Assembly (NCBI GenBank): GCA_013396655.1
Contig: WBMV01006439.1
Span: 62,001 to 126,000 of the forward strand
Source of the DNA: Campylorhamphus procurvoides
Taxonomy: Eukaryota > Chordata > Aves > Passeriformes > Dendrocolaptidae
Direction of reading: 5' to 3'
DNA: 64,000 nt
Shown here: positions 39,133-51,851 of the stretch, piece after piece
Position numbering within the stretch: position 1 is the first letter of the stretch
Layout of the letters: each line of letters starts with the position of its first letter
The notes under the pieces: model-generated
The model's database searches: none
The model's input: the letters and a program-made list of their open reading frames with translations, nothing else
Told to the model about the DNA's origin: nothing
Translations under genes and position numbers: made by a program

Positions 39133-40177
39133 GATCAGTGTAAATATTTCTATTTATACAATGTTTTTCATGTCACACTGTAAACATCAATCTCTACACA
39201 ACTAGCCCGTTTGCAAATATTTTCTCCATTCTTTTTAATATTTTTTTCTTTCTAGCTTCTTCCACCTGGGCCTTTTCTTTCCTGGGTGAAGGACAGAAGA
39301 TCTAATCTAGAAGCTATAGCTCCTATTCACTGTAGGCATAACCCCATGCAATACTCCCCACAAGAGAGTGCAGTGCATGTATCTTGTCTTCGCTTACATC
39401 TACATCTGATTCTTTCACACAGAAAGAAAATTATCTTTGGACAAAAAGTCTCCTTCCAGTGTGTGTAATCAGACACGTCTCTTGTATCTTTTCCAGACAT
39501 TTTGATTTTAACTACTTTACTCAGCTGAGAGAAAAATATTTGTTTCTTGATCAAGGACCTAATCAATATAATGCACTTTCAGTGTATACATTTTGGCATG
39601 TGCACTTTTAAAATCACTCTTTGAATAGTTTCTATTCTAAAAGATTTATTACAACATTTTTATGCTAAGGAGATTTTTAAAAAGCCAGAGATTTAATTTA
39701 TGAAAAGTTAAAATTAAAAACCATTTTAAAAAAAGGAAAATAATCCTGATATCACTGAGCTCGTATGTAAATTTCTTGCTCTGAGCTTACAAGATTTGGT
39801 GGAGATGACCTACTGCCTCATAGATACTGAGAGGGGTAGCAGCCCATACCTCAACTCCCCGCCTCCTTTTTACTGTCCTACGCGTATTATTTCTATCTTG
39901 TCTCTCATGTCAGATCTGGTTCTCATTTGACCTGGTAAGAGCTGGTTCAGTTCACAAAACCAGCAGAACCAAGCAGAATAAAAAAGCCATTAAAAAAGTA
40001 TTCCATGCTGTGTTAACTTAGACTTATCTTACAAGACTGTCTGGTAAGGACTGATATTGCATCAGAATGTTGATTTCTGCAAGGATTTGGGGAACAAAAA
40101 TCTAAAATGTTTCAAACAATATTTTTTGTCTGTGTGTGTGAGTTTGGGTTTTTGGCAGTTTTTTCTTGTGTGGCTCT

Positions 40178-40220
40178 GTTTGTTTGTTTGTTTTCTTCTG
40201 GTTTTTTTTTTTGTATTTTT
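40178..40220. repeat. (TTTG)n and T-rich low-complexity tract
   Basis: Four TTTG units run into a T homopolymer interrupted by cttctgg. Confidence 0.8.
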
Positions 40221-41028
40221 GAATTTTATTATGACAGGAATAAAAGTGGCCAAGCTGCTCTTAGTTAATAGCCAAACAACTTTTTCTGTATTCAGGATTA
40301 AATCATCTCTGATTAAGAAAGACAGCTCTGTAGCAGATCATGGGGAATGCTATTCACTCATTTTCGGCTTCAGCTATTGGAAAGTGAGGAAACGTTCCTA
40401 AGCAATTCATCTAGGCTCCCCTGCCAACTATTTCAAGACATAAGCTTTTCCAATGCAGCCTATTCCAAGACAAGTGCTTTTCTGAGATGCAATAAACATT
40501 CTCCCAACATGCCCTTTGTCTTTCCATTTTCTGTAGGAAAATGGAAATTATCACTCAGATAGAAAACCTCACATGGAGACCAAAGGTCATGTGGCAAGAT
40601 GAAATAACACTCAAACAAATGACAATAAACTTGGAAATTATGTATGCAGCAGGAATAATTTGGTCAACAATTTTTAAATTAGTATTGAAAAAAAACCCCA
40701 AAAAACCAAAACCCGCAAAATTCTTAGTTCCTTCATAAATTTGATGTATTTGTCCTCCTCAACAGAAGAGTTACAACAGTGCAGGATTTCCAATATTTCA
40801 CTTACCTATTTGCTCAATGCCATAATAAGAAGTGGAAGACATCTGAAGAAGATTTGAAATTAGTTTTTTATTGCTCCTAGGAAACTGAGATTTTAGTCAA
40901 AGCTATGCTCAAAAGGTGGTTCTATTTAAGCAATGGTTATTATGGAAGAATAAAATCCTCTGCAAACAAATCTGAGATCTGATTGATTATGAGTGATATC
41001 TACTGTAGGAATAAAGAAACAGTCTCCT

Positions 41029-41051
41029 CTGTATAATAATATATTATACAG
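41029..41051. repeat. Perfect 10-bp inverted repeat with 3-base centre
   Basis: ctgtataata and its exact reverse complement tattatacag flank the three bases ata. The sequence can form a cruciform or hairpin. AT-rich palindromes like this are fairly common by chance. Confidence 0.85.
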
Positions 41052-41943
41052 ACCAATATACAGGGTTCAATACAGATACACAGATCTGTGTAGTTTTGCT
41101 GTGTCCTCTATCACTTATGACATAATTGGAAAACAAATAGCTCAGAAAAATACAAATTCAGCAATTTGTTCTTTGTAGTAAAATTTGCAGTTTAAACTTT
41201 CCTTCACCAACAGAGACAGTTTTACAGGAAATTCTACTTTACTATCTTTGAGATACTTTAAAAAATATAATTATTCTGTCCTTTAAGGGACTAAAACAAT
41301 GAGAGCTAAAAGAGACAGAGGCTTATAAAGCCTTTTGCCTTCAATAAAAAAGCAAGATATATAATAAATTAAATTAAAAAAAAAGACAATGGAGAGAAAC
41401 CAACTGCGATGGTACCAAATTTTGCCTAGTTCTTTATTGCTACACTGATGGGATTTTATCAGCCATTCTTCTATCTGAGAAACGGGTACATAAGTTTCTT
41501 CTCTTTGAAGGCTTTAAGATGGCTGTGATAATGAGCTTAAGGTGTTAATATAAAATCCAGTACTGTTGAAACAAACAGCTCTACTTCCAGAGAAGGGAAA
41601 AAGAGAGCTAAGGGAAGGAATAGATGTGAGGTTGAGGGAAACAGAGGAGGGGGCTGAGAGTAAAAGGACGAAAAGATGAAAATTTCTCTCTCAGTTCCAT
41701 TTTGTTTTTGTAAAGACAAGAGTGCTGCTAAGCAAACCTACTTTGTCCAGGACATCTCTTTTAAAGGAACATATTCTCTACAGAGATAGTAACATTTTAT
41801 ATCATTTATCAATTACTAGCAATTTCCAAAATCTAGATTTTGGTCTCTTACTTTCCTTATACATTCTTCTATTTACCCAACATATTTCCAAACCTCTAAG
41901 TGGTATTAATGCAAATTTTTATTTGTGCCAATTCAGTTACACT

Positions 41944-42083
41944 GAATCATAGAATATTCTGAATTGGAAGTGACCCACAAGGATGGAGTCCAACTCTTAA
42001 GTGAATGGCCCATACAGGCATCAAACTCATGACCGTGGTGTTATCAGAACCATGCTCTAATCAACTGAGCTCATCTCAGGGTC
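41944..42083 (-). mobile_element. tRNA-Ile/CR1-type SINE (TguSINE1-like)
   Basis: The minus strand reads a tRNA-Ile-like head followed by a CR1-X-like tail. The head has an A box in gagctcagttgattagagc, an anticodon stem-loop around ggttctgataacacc, a B box in agtttgatgcctg and the 3' acceptor side gtatgggcc; it maps to about 42007-42081 on the plus strand. The tail reads agttggactccatccttgtg, gggtcacttccaattc and ends in attctatgattca, like the CR1-X 3' end at 51722-51851. This composition is that of TguSINE1 of songbirds, which is transcribed by Pol III and retroposed by CR1. The copy carries point changes in the A and B boxes, so it is probably not active. Confidence 0.88.
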
Positions 42084-42940
42084 CTCTCCCTTTTGTACCT
42101 TTATAAAATAATGATAAAACACGCATCCAAAAAATACTACTCCAATCTGGATAGAGTCTTCTTACTTTAATGGAGACAAAATAGAGTAATAGGTACTGGC
42201 AGAACTGTATGTAATGTCTCCAAATGGACTCTTGACTGCAAAGCATCTGTGTGAAACATTCAGAAATGGATTACCAATCACGTGGTTTCATGTTTACAAC
42301 ATATCTGGCCAGATTTCCTAAACTGAGGGACAGGTTCTGCCTGTTGACTCTGAAAATACCAGCTCAAAACTCAGATGAAGTTTTTTCTGAAATCAACAAG
42401 CTCTAGTTTTAGTTTCCCCATCTGCCCTCTGTCATGTTTCCTAGCATGAATGACATTATACAAAGGACCCCTAAGAGCAGCAGTGTTCATTAGAAGCATC
42501 ATTTTTTCTTGACACAATGACTTTCAGACCTACTATAATTAATTATTTAATTTAAAGAAGAATTAATAATAATTTATTTTCAATATAAGTTTTCAATTGT
42601 TACCCTTCCCAATAATTTACCCTTGAAAAAAATGTTTTTATCAGCAATACTAAGAACTTCAGTACTGATAAAATGAAATGCATGCAGTTTAGATGCAGAC
42701 AAACCACAATGAACCATTTTGCTTCCACTTTTCATCCTTTATGAACATATAAATGAACACAGATGTTACCCTGTGGTTGTCTAGGCTTGTTTTTTGTCAT
42801 TCAGAACTTGTCTCCTGAGCAAGAGATTTTTTTTCAGCTCACTTTAGGACCTTATTTGGGCAGGCAGGTATGGTGCCGTCTTTTCTTCTTGCTAAAATAT
42901 ACCCAAATTTTCCCTACAGCTGTATAGAACTTGCTGAGTG

Positions 42941-42983
42941 GGTTTTTTTGTTGTTGTTTTGTTTTGGTGTTTTTTTTCTTTTC
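42941..42983. repeat. T/G low-complexity tract
   Basis: T runs are interrupted by TTG and TTTTG units. It is a simple low-complexity sequence. Confidence 0.8.
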
Positions 42984-43460
42984 CTAGCCTCAGTAGGTTA
43001 TCCATGAACCATTTCCTTTTTATTATTCTTGTTGGGGATTTTTTTTGTCCCCAAGCCCCTTTCCTGCGCAATTGGACTTGCAAACCACTCCTTCAAATAG
43101 AGTTGATGTTACAAGATACAAGTTACTTTGTAAAACACTCAGCTATTAAGATAAAGGCTCCCTGATGTTTATAACTGCGAGGTCTTGTCAAGAATGGAAG
43201 ACAGAGAGGTCTTCTGACCAGTTTTCCCTGTGATGGTGTCCCTGTTTTATTCCTGAATGGCCTGCTATTTCTTGCTGCATTTTGTTGGATGCTTTTGTTC
43301 TACTTGTCTGTAAAGAGCAGTGGCATTATCATAGCCAGAAATTAACCAACAGAATGATTTTCTATCTGAAAAGCTGACTTATTTGACTTATGATTTATTT
43401 ATATGGAGGGAAAGTATTTTTTAAAAGATTATTCTTAAGAAATGAACAGCCTTTGCAGAA

Positions 43461-43514
43461 TGCAAGCCTAAGTCCAAAGTCACCTAATGCCATAGAGCGG
43501 GACTTAGGCTTGCA
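43461..43514. repeat. Perfect 15-bp inverted repeat with 24-base loop
   Basis: tgcaagcctaagtcc at 43461-43475 is repeated as its exact reverse complement ggacttaggcttgca at 43500-43514, with 24 bases between. The stem has balanced composition (8 of 15 bases are G or C), which makes chance less likely than for the AT-rich palindromes elsewhere. It could be the remains of a palindromic DNA transposon (MITE-like), a structured transcript or a hairpin precursor. No Pol III boxes are seen, and a 15-bp stem is short for a microRNA precursor. Confidence 0.9.
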
Positions 43515-46500
43515 GCCTCCCTAAAATGCATCCGAAGGTGCCTTTTAAGTATCCTATGCTGCTTAAAGTCTTGCATGTTAGCTTGCTGCTTGTAAAGACA
43601 ATGAATTTAGTCTTCAGAGAACTTCTAAGATCTAAGATGATCTAGACACTGATAAACATTAAACGGATTTTTCTTTAAAGGATATTTTTAAAAAAGTCTC
43701 AATGAGTAGGAAATTATTCTTTTGAGCTTCCTCCACTTATTTTGCCTTGAAGGTTCTGAGAGGAGGAGACGCAAAGAAGAATCAAGTGTATTGTTGCCCA
43801 AAAGTTAAAATGTGGAAATTTCGATGAACAATCTACCTCATCTTATTTAATACAAATTGTAAAAAGGAAAGGTAACAATGGAGAAATTAAATAGTTTTTC
43901 TATAATGAGGAAATGCAGCAAGAGAGTCTAAGCATTTTTATTATTTTAATTTCATGGTTTCATGTTTGTGTAGGTCAAGAAAGTCTTGGGCAATAAAGGT
44001 GCCCTCACAAGAAGGTAAACCATAAAGAACAAACTAAACCACTTCAAAAATAGTTGGTCTGCCAAGATAATCCAGTGTGAAAACAAATCTACAGTATTGT
44101 GTTGAGAAAAATAGGGATTGGTTAGTCTGGTATTATATGGCATTGTTGGTTTATCCAAAATTGTGGAGAGGTTCAGATCTTGCAGCTGAGAGCTCCAGGT
44201 AGTAAGCTGGAGAGTCATGATTGCTTTATCCTCATCTCTTTCCATTCCCAGAAGCAGGAATTCTGCATCAGCAGGAGACATAGGCTATAACTTTTATGCA
44301 TGGGAGTTTGTATCTTGACAGCCTTCTCTAAGCTGAAGGGATCCCACTTCCTGAGCAAATTGATTAACCATGATGAGATTGAGTACTGTGAGCCATCTTC
44401 TTAGAGGTAAGAATCAACTTTTCCTCTCTACCCACAACAATGTTGCATGTGCCCAGTTGCAGGCGAAGTCATTAATCTGTAGATCCCAGTTCCGCAGGAT
44501 GCATAAGTTCAGGCCTCAGTCACATTATTAAGGAAACCATAGAATTACAGATGCAGCTTGTCCTTCCATTTTCCTTAAAAACTGGATTAGATGTCTGTCC
44601 ATAAGTTACTGAGTGAATCTCATCTCACTGTTATTGAAACCCTGTCTTCAGTATGGCTGAAACGCTGGCCTCAAAATTCTGACTTGGATTTCTGGGATGG
44701 TTATTCAGCCCCTGTCTCTGTGCTGCCGAGCATCACAGTGTCCAAATGTCACATTGGATCTGGACAACTGTTTATTATGTATGATAGAGTGTGCAGTTTC
44801 CAAATTTACTTTTGATTTGGAATTTCAAGAACACCGAATAAGAAATATCTTCCAGAATTCATGTAGAACTGCCAATTGTCTCTGTAAACACTGCTGCCCT
44901 GTATCTTGCCTGAGAGGTCTCACCTGCCTCCACCACCAAAAACCAGAGAGGTCACAAAGCGTTATATTCTTGTGTAGAATTTACACACTTAAATTTGTAA
45001 ATTCTTTTTCTGCCATTGAAGAACATCTCCCTAACAATCTGACACTGCTCAGCCCTGCCTGACTTAACCTAACCTAACAATCTTAACTTTTTGCAGCCAG
45101 AGGCTCTGGGCTTAAATAAAAATCTTGTTGAAGGATTCAGTGATGCTGGAATGAAGACATGCTTCTGATAAACCTAAAAGCTGAGGCCAGAGTATATGTT
45201 AAATTCTGCTTGCAGTGCTGTGGCTGAGGGACAAAACCAGTCTAAGAAATAAAAAATCTTAAATGACTGAAACTTGTGTCACTTGAACTTATTTGTCATC
45301 ACTCTTAGAAAAAGATTTAAACAAGCTTTGTTGACAATCACCCTAAAAGTTTCCTGGAGGGACAAAACCTGTCAAGGAAGACAGGATTGAATTTAAGACT
45401 GTGGGGAGATTTAGGATGGTTCTTCAAGTATTATTCCCTTCCCTGCAAGATTTAAAAAATAAACCCCAGAGCACATACCAGTCTATAAACAATTACTGAA
45501 GTCCAAACCACAGACAATCTCTAGAATGCAAAATAAGAGGATATGGATAATTAGGAAAGTTGAGAAAATGTTTAGAGGGAAAGAACAAATGCAATTACTG
45601 GTTTGATTTCAGATTAGCTCTGTGATGAATATAAAACTATGCTTAAGTAATATTCTTAATATTATTTAAACCAATAAAGGCTAGGACATTTTAATTGAGT
45701 TCTTAAAAGTCTAACAGCCCTTTAACTGCAGTCAGAACTTGCCAAGATGAACTATTCCAGTGTAAACATAAGATTACTTGCTATGCTTAAGGAGTAAGTG
45801 GATCAGCTAGAAATTTTCAATCCCATTTAGGAATCAGTAACTGTAACACTACTGCTAACTAGTAAGAGGAAAAAAGCATAGTCTAAGAATCCTTTTCCTA
45901 AATTTCTGTCAGTTAAACTGGAAGAAACTGTCGCAAAACTATCAGAGGTGTTTCTTTATTTCTGAAGCATGTCAACAATATTTTCAGGGAGTTTTGTATT
46001 GATTAGAGATTTCTATCTGCAATATAGCCATGCAGAATTCAAACACCAGTCTGACATCTACCTGGGAAAATTTATATGTCAGTCATGTAATGGCAAGCAG
46101 TCAGTCTTAAAGGACTTGCACAAGGTACAAGCAGGCAGGGATCTGTAAGCGTATGTGAGCAAAGGTCTTTTTGTGAAAGATTACCATAGTATTTCAGTGA
46201 AAAAGATGGTGAAGTTTTAAAAGATTTTAAAAAAAGAAGTCTTATCAAAGTTTTATAAAGATCTTTTTATTTTTTTAATGGATTATTTTCCTTTCTTATA
46301 TGCTCTGCCTCTTAAATGACAGTGTTTAATGTATCTAGGTACTCTTATAAGCAAATAAATTTACATTTGCCAGAACAAAGAAGGAATTGAAAAGTTTTTT
46401 TTTTAAGTTTAAGTTTTCAGTACCTCTTGCTTTCAGTAGTGGGTAATACCAAGACCCTTTTGGTACTACTTGAAATGCTTCTAGTTGGTGTTCTTATCCT

Positions 46501-47076
46501 CACTTTACTAGAATTTAATTGTTTAACTACCACTTTATTTTATATAAAGCATTAATTACTTCTTTCTGCCATCAGCTGTGTAATTTCACTAAACTTCTAT
46601 TATTCTTTATGTCTTTTCTGTTTTGCTCTCACTTCCATACAGCTTGTCTCTATTTTGCCTAGAATAGTTTTGGAAACCTGTCTTTGAAGTTACCAAACAC
46701 ACCGTCAGATACTGTCTCAAGGAACCTGCTCTGACTGTGTTGTTTGATTTAATTTTGCAACTGTCCTGTGATGATCAGGGTGTTGGACTTGGTGGCCTCC
46801 AGACTTTCTCTCTGCTGAAGGTTTCCTCAGGTTTGTAATGGTCAAGACAGAAGAGGCAAGAGAAGTGACAAGTCCTCTCCAGAGGGTCTGTTGGTGTGGT
46901 CCCCCCACTGAAATAAAAATCATTCACAGCCATGACACAATGATCACATTTGGACTGCTAATTTATACTGAAAATTAATCCACTTTTACTGGTACTTTTT
47001 CGTTCAATATTAAATATTGCTGGATCTATGCAATCAACACTTTTTACTAGGATAAGAAAAATAATTAATTTATTTC

Positions 47077-47113
47077 TTTTGTTGTTGTTGTTTTTTTCGT
47101 TTTGTTTTGTTTC
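47077..47113. repeat. (TTG)n / T-rich low-complexity tract
   Basis: TTG units run into a T homopolymer and TTTTG units. Confidence 0.8.
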
Positions 47114-49979
47114 GGTATAATCTGCCGCAGAGTTTGGTAGCACACTTGTTCTTTTGTTTTGTCTAGAAAAATTGGCAATGTAACACTGTTTAGAGGGTGC
47201 ATTTAAAACTACATAAATTGAGTTTCATATTATGATGTTGCATAAATATGAATTATGCAACTAGTGGTTCTCCTTAAAAATTCTAATTTAGCATTAGGAA
47301 GTTAGTTGTAAATTCTAATTTGCCATCTGCTCACCATGTACCTACCACTTCTAGAGAAGACAAATTTATTTGCCTTACCTAATGCAGAAATAAACTCTCA
47401 TTCACAGACTGAGTTACACTTATTAGAACAGATTTGCTAACTCTTTAGAAAAGACTCATGAGTAACTTTTACTATCAGTACAATCTGTGTAAAAACACAT
47501 CAAAACCTATTCTGACACTTTACCTGATGGCATAAAATGAAATGTCTTGTTTCCATAGCAAAAAACACAAATAAACAACTTGTAAATGCTGAACTTTAAT
47601 TCTAGTTAGTGAAGGGATGAAATTAGAAAAAATAGAATAAATTAGAAAAAGAAAGTAAAAGAATGAAATTCACTGAAAAAAGTTAACACTAATGAGTTAC
47701 CAGAAAAAAACCACGCTAGATTAGGTAATGAAAACTACTGCTTTTGAAAAACTCTTAGTCTCATACAGCAATGTGTTGTAGGAAAGGGCTAAAAAGCCTT
47801 TGCCTCACAATGTCCCTACTTATAACATAATAGAGAGCTACAGAAAGCTCCTCATGCAAATTCTTTAATACATCCGCAGAAATTTCAGTAACAGCCAGAC
47901 TGTTGAAATACTCTGTGTAGTAAACCTCAGTGGCCTCCCCTCCTGTACACATTACTGACAGGTGACTAGATGCAAACAGAAATGAGATCAAGGAGCAGGA
48001 AGGAGGTAGAACCAAGTCTTATATGAATGAAACTGGAAGTCCACAGGCTCCACTGAGCTGCTACAACCTCCTACAGACCCTTCACACTCAAGTCTGACAT
48101 TCCAGAAACCTCCATGAGGGCTTTAAAGCCTTGACTCCAGGCTCTCATCAGCTCCCCATAGTACTTACCCTGAAAAATAACCCCACAATTTTAAAGTGAT
48201 ATGTGGAAAACCCCAAACACACAGTAGAGTGCAACAAAAAACACACAATACAAAAAGTGATTTCTTCAGCTAACCCAACCTGTTCCATCCGCCCTTGAAA
48301 GAATTGCATGGCTTGTGTTAAACAAACACAATAATCAGGGCTTTTTTATTATTTTTTTTTCTCCTGATTTTGCTAGAACAACGTAATATGCCATCATGAA
48401 GCTCTCTGCACAACTACCTAAAAAAATATCTAGGTCTGAGAAGTCAGGGTAATTCTAGCCTTACCGCAGGTGATGCACAACATGAATTTAAACTTGGGGT
48501 TCTATGCCTGGTTTTACTGCAAAGACTGAGTTTCTCAGCAGACACATGATAGCAAAATCTGATGGGACTCAGGAGAAGGACTTTATTTATTTAACTTTCC
48601 TAAGAGGCTCACATCTCCAGGACTGGATGCTGCTGGCAGTGCCAAACTTTTGAATCCTAGCTTTTTATCTCATGCACTCATTCAACATAGAGAAGAGCTG
48701 AATGACAACCTTAGTCACAGGAATGCTCAACATGACTTTATTAACTCCTGGGGACATGTGTTAATCATTGGCCTTTTAGAAGATTGCTGTCTCCGATGTT
48801 TTTATCTCGTTTGTTCAACACAAAATAAGACACAGCTCTAGCTGCAAAGACATTTCATTACCAGTTAGCTAGAAGACAAGAGCTTGCAAGAAAGGGAGTA
48901 GAAAGAAGCAGTACAATGTGCACTGTGAAATTTGGAAATATTGCCAGTCTTGTGACTTCTTAGAAGTTCTAATTTATTTATTGTCTTTAAATAGGACTTA
49001 TTTTGAGAAAGTATTACTTGGAGTGACAGAGTGCAGAGGGAAGGGAAGAAAAGGAACGGGTTTAATGGTAGAAGAGGGACAGAACATGTCCCAGTAAAAT
49101 CTGTGAAAGGCATTGACAACTTTGTCAATAGAGCTGGCAGGGATTTTTCACACAGAAACCAATCTAGTCAGAAAATGTCAATTTCTTGGACAAGGAATCT
49201 TCTCCATGTATGTGTTTTTTTCTTTCACTGTAGTTCAATGGACCCTACTTTGAATAATTTTCTAGTAGGGCTCTTGGCAACCTAAAGACATTTGCCTCCA
49301 GAGCAAGGAAGTCCTGTCTTTGAGCAGACAGTTTGCTAGATCAGTCTTTCTGGTGAGACACCCATGATAAGCAGCAATGCTTGACATTTCTCAGGAGAGC
49401 TTATTTGATTGTTCTCAGCTTTACTGCTTCACATCACTGAAAGACAGTAGGAAGACTTGGAAGACTATTAAGCTTTGCCCAGTTCCATGTAAAGATAAAA
49501 GTCACCAGTGTCCGCTTCTGTGAGGACAGTTTCTGGGAAATCCTCCCAAGTGTTACCACTCAGATTTACATGTCATGACACCACACCAGTAGGCACTTGT
49601 GAATGGTTTTCCTTCCTTCTTCCTTCATCATTTTGCAGACTGTCTTTTGTCTGCAAAAGACATTTTTTCACTGCATCTTATATACATACTTCTACACGTG
49701 TGTGCACATGTATGTACATGATACAGCTAGATCATCATGCAAATAGCTTTTCTGTTTAAAGATCAGACTAGTTTAATTACATTTTTATGCCATTTGAATA
49801 GTCTACTTGCTATTAAAACTAAACTTAATCTTTTGAGAGAACAAGCATACTTGAATCCTGTGCAGTTTTAGCACTACCCTTGTTTGCTGAGGAGTGTTTT
49901 GCTCTCTGTATATTCACAGCACTGAATATATCAATGAAGTAATCAGCCTTTCTCTGTGTGAGATAAAATATTTCTTTTA

Positions 49980-49995
49980 CCACTAGGGGGCAATG
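49980..49995 (+). promoter_or_regulatory. CTCF-like binding core
   Basis: ccactagggggcaatg matches the CTCF core pattern CCANYAG-R-KGGCR closely: CCACTAG, GGGG and GCA are all present in register. CTCF is the zinc-finger protein that anchors chromatin loops and insulators in vertebrates, and its core motif is conserved between birds and mammals. The G+C-rich core stands out in an AT-rich neighbourhood. It sits inside an otherwise uninformative minus-strand frame (49825-50211). Occupancy cannot be told from sequence. Confidence 0.55.
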
Positions 49996-51721
49996 TTGCT
50001 CTTCATTTGGTGCAGCAGTTAAGGTGATTGAGGTAAAGCGTTTTACGCTATTTTTAGCAAACTTAAGTGTTAAACCCATTTTCTTTAATACAAAAGAACA
50101 CTTTTCCTCAGCATCTACAGTACTTTCACAATGAATGCTCTCCTTTGAAACAATCAAAATATTTCTGTTTGAAACAGAAATCAAAACCAGGCTTATTACT
50201 GTGAAACTCACTTTATTACTGCACTGTTAAATGCAAAATTATATTTATTATCTGCTCCTATTTCTGCTCAAGGAAACCAGTTTGTTTTATTTCTCTCTTC
50301 TGTTGCTTTCCAGGCTTTTGTGGGTTTGGGGTGGTTTTTTTGTTTTGTTTTTTTCTTTTTTTAATTATATTCCCTTGGGGAAGAAATGTGTTTGGTTGAA
50401 GAGCTCATTAGTAAAGAAGAACTAAGATCAAGTAACAGTGCAGTCAGATGTCCACATACACTGCATGAACCATTCTCTCTGTGCCTTGCTCTGAGGCTCT
50501 AATTTGTTGTTGAAGCTCCAATGTGCACAGAGTTAAATAAATGCATAGTTTCTTGTAAGTGAGAGGTTGGAGAATTTTAAAAGACAATGCAGTGTTTCTA
50601 GGAAAACAGTTGAGAAACAAAGCAGGAATATAGAATGATTTTGCTTTTAATATTAGTAATTTTCAAAATATGTATAATTATCACGCAAACAGCTTTACTA
50701 CAATAAAGTACTTTGAAATCTCAACTGATAATGCACATCTAACAATGTATGAATTATAAAGCAAATAAAAAAAAACCCTAACTGAAAATTAATCCAATTA
50801 ATTAATCCTCTTTTTTATTCCACTATCTTCAATTATCGTTTTACTACTATGTTTTTCATAGAGCACATCCACAGTTTTCAGCTGGCTCAACTGTGCAGAA
50901 AGAGAGTACTTAGTGTAACTGAGTCATATCGTAACAATTTCAATTACAACAAATGTTTTATATGTCTTAATCACTGGCCGTTTCATTACTCCTTATGTCA
51001 ATAATACAGATTGAGCATTTTTGTCACCATCACTTTAAAAAATTTTAATTGTCAAATATTCACCTGTTTTTCCTGATTTGCATTGCTGTGTACTAACACA
51101 ATATACATCTGCAGCAAGGCATTAGGGGTACAAATTCATGTGGTTCAAATTTGAAATGCACCTCATCAGCAGAATTCTCTGCATTTTTCCTCAGCAGTGC
51201 TGAGCCTTTGAGCAGACAGTCTACACCTAACTGTAGTGGAGGGGACTGGCACATGTCTCAGGTGATGCTCAGAATACACAGATGCTCTGATGCAGATACC
51301 AAGTCATCTAAACAGGCCAGATCTAAAGGCTACCCAAAATCAGCAGAGCTGGCCAAAGTTCTTCAGACAAAATCATAATATTCAGTAAATATTAAGTTAA
51401 CCAAGTTGAAGGTAACAAATGAAAATCAGGCATTGAAACCCAGGATAACCTTTAACCCAGATGTTAGGTAGAGACACAGGAGACAAAGTACATGGCTCTG
51501 AAATAAAAGAGACACCACAGTGATTAAATCCAGACCATTATATAATATTTATTAGTACCTTCTCTGTGTGTGTGTTTATCATTTCTTATCAAAGTTTTTG
51601 GTAGCACTTGCTTAGAGTTTTTAGTTATTTTAATGCATGGAGGAAAAGACACTGAATTTTTTAGGATTTGAATTCTTTTGATCTTGATGCTCAATAATTA
51701 GAATAATGAGCGTTATCAAAG
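49996..51721. other. Unique AT-rich non-coding DNA
   Basis: No gene or element is recognised. The minus-strand frame at 49825-50211 (128 codons) extends into the left of this stretch; it shows no domain I recognise and is of chance-compatible length. A T-rich tract lies at about 50334-50362. Confidence 0.6.
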
Positions 51722-51851
51722 AATGTTTGGACAATACTCTCAGGCATATGGTGTGACACCTTGGGGATGGCCTCTGAGCAGGGCTAAGACTTGGATTTCA
51801 TGATCTTTTGTGGGTCCCTTCCAACTCAGCGTATTCTGTGTGATTCTGTGT
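51722..51851 (+). mobile_element. CR1-X-like 3'-end fragment, sense
   Basis: The segment reads tttggacaatactctcaggc, atatggtgtgacac, an agcagggctaagacttgg block, then tgggtcccttccaactcagc and a terminal attctgtgtgattctgtg. It matches in reverse the first 110 or so bases of the antisense element at 61598-62175, which has cctgagagtatcatccaaac and ggaagggacccacaagg. Both therefore belong to the same CR1-X-like family. It is only the 3' UTR, with no coding sequence. Confidence 0.85.

Larger units (their letters stand above)
39133..41943. other. Unique AT-rich non-coding DNA
   Basis: No gene is recognised. Three overlapping frames at 39286-39611 and several at 40057-40738 have no domain signature, and some run through the T/G simple repeat at 40178-40220. 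A perfect 23-base hairpin-forming sequence lies at 41029-41051. Confidence 0.6.
42084..49979. other. Long unique non-coding stretch
   Basis: No gene is recognised. Frames at 43952-44281 (-, 109 codons), 44697-45062 (+, 121 codons) and 47761-48015 (-) have no known motif. A perfect 15-bp inverted repeat at 43461-43514 and T/G simple tracts at 42941-42983 and 47077-47113 are listed separately. About 46770-46805 (gatcagggtgttggacttgg, then tggcctccagac) weakly resembles a CR1 3' end but is too short to call. Confidence 0.55.

Noticed and set aside
42007..42081. tRNA-Ile gene on the minus strand
   Set aside because: It resembles tRNA-Ile but has changes in conserved A-box and B-box positions and is fused to a CR1-like tail, so it is the head of a SINE, not a tRNA gene.
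46770..46805. Possible CR1 3' fragment
   Set aside because: The match (gggtgttggacttgg, then tggcctccagac) is too short and lacks a terminal attctgtg motif.
49825..50211. 128-codon open frame on the minus strand
   Set aside because: It has no recognised motif. About one frame of this size is expected by chance in a window of this length and composition. It also overlaps the more informative CTCF-like site.
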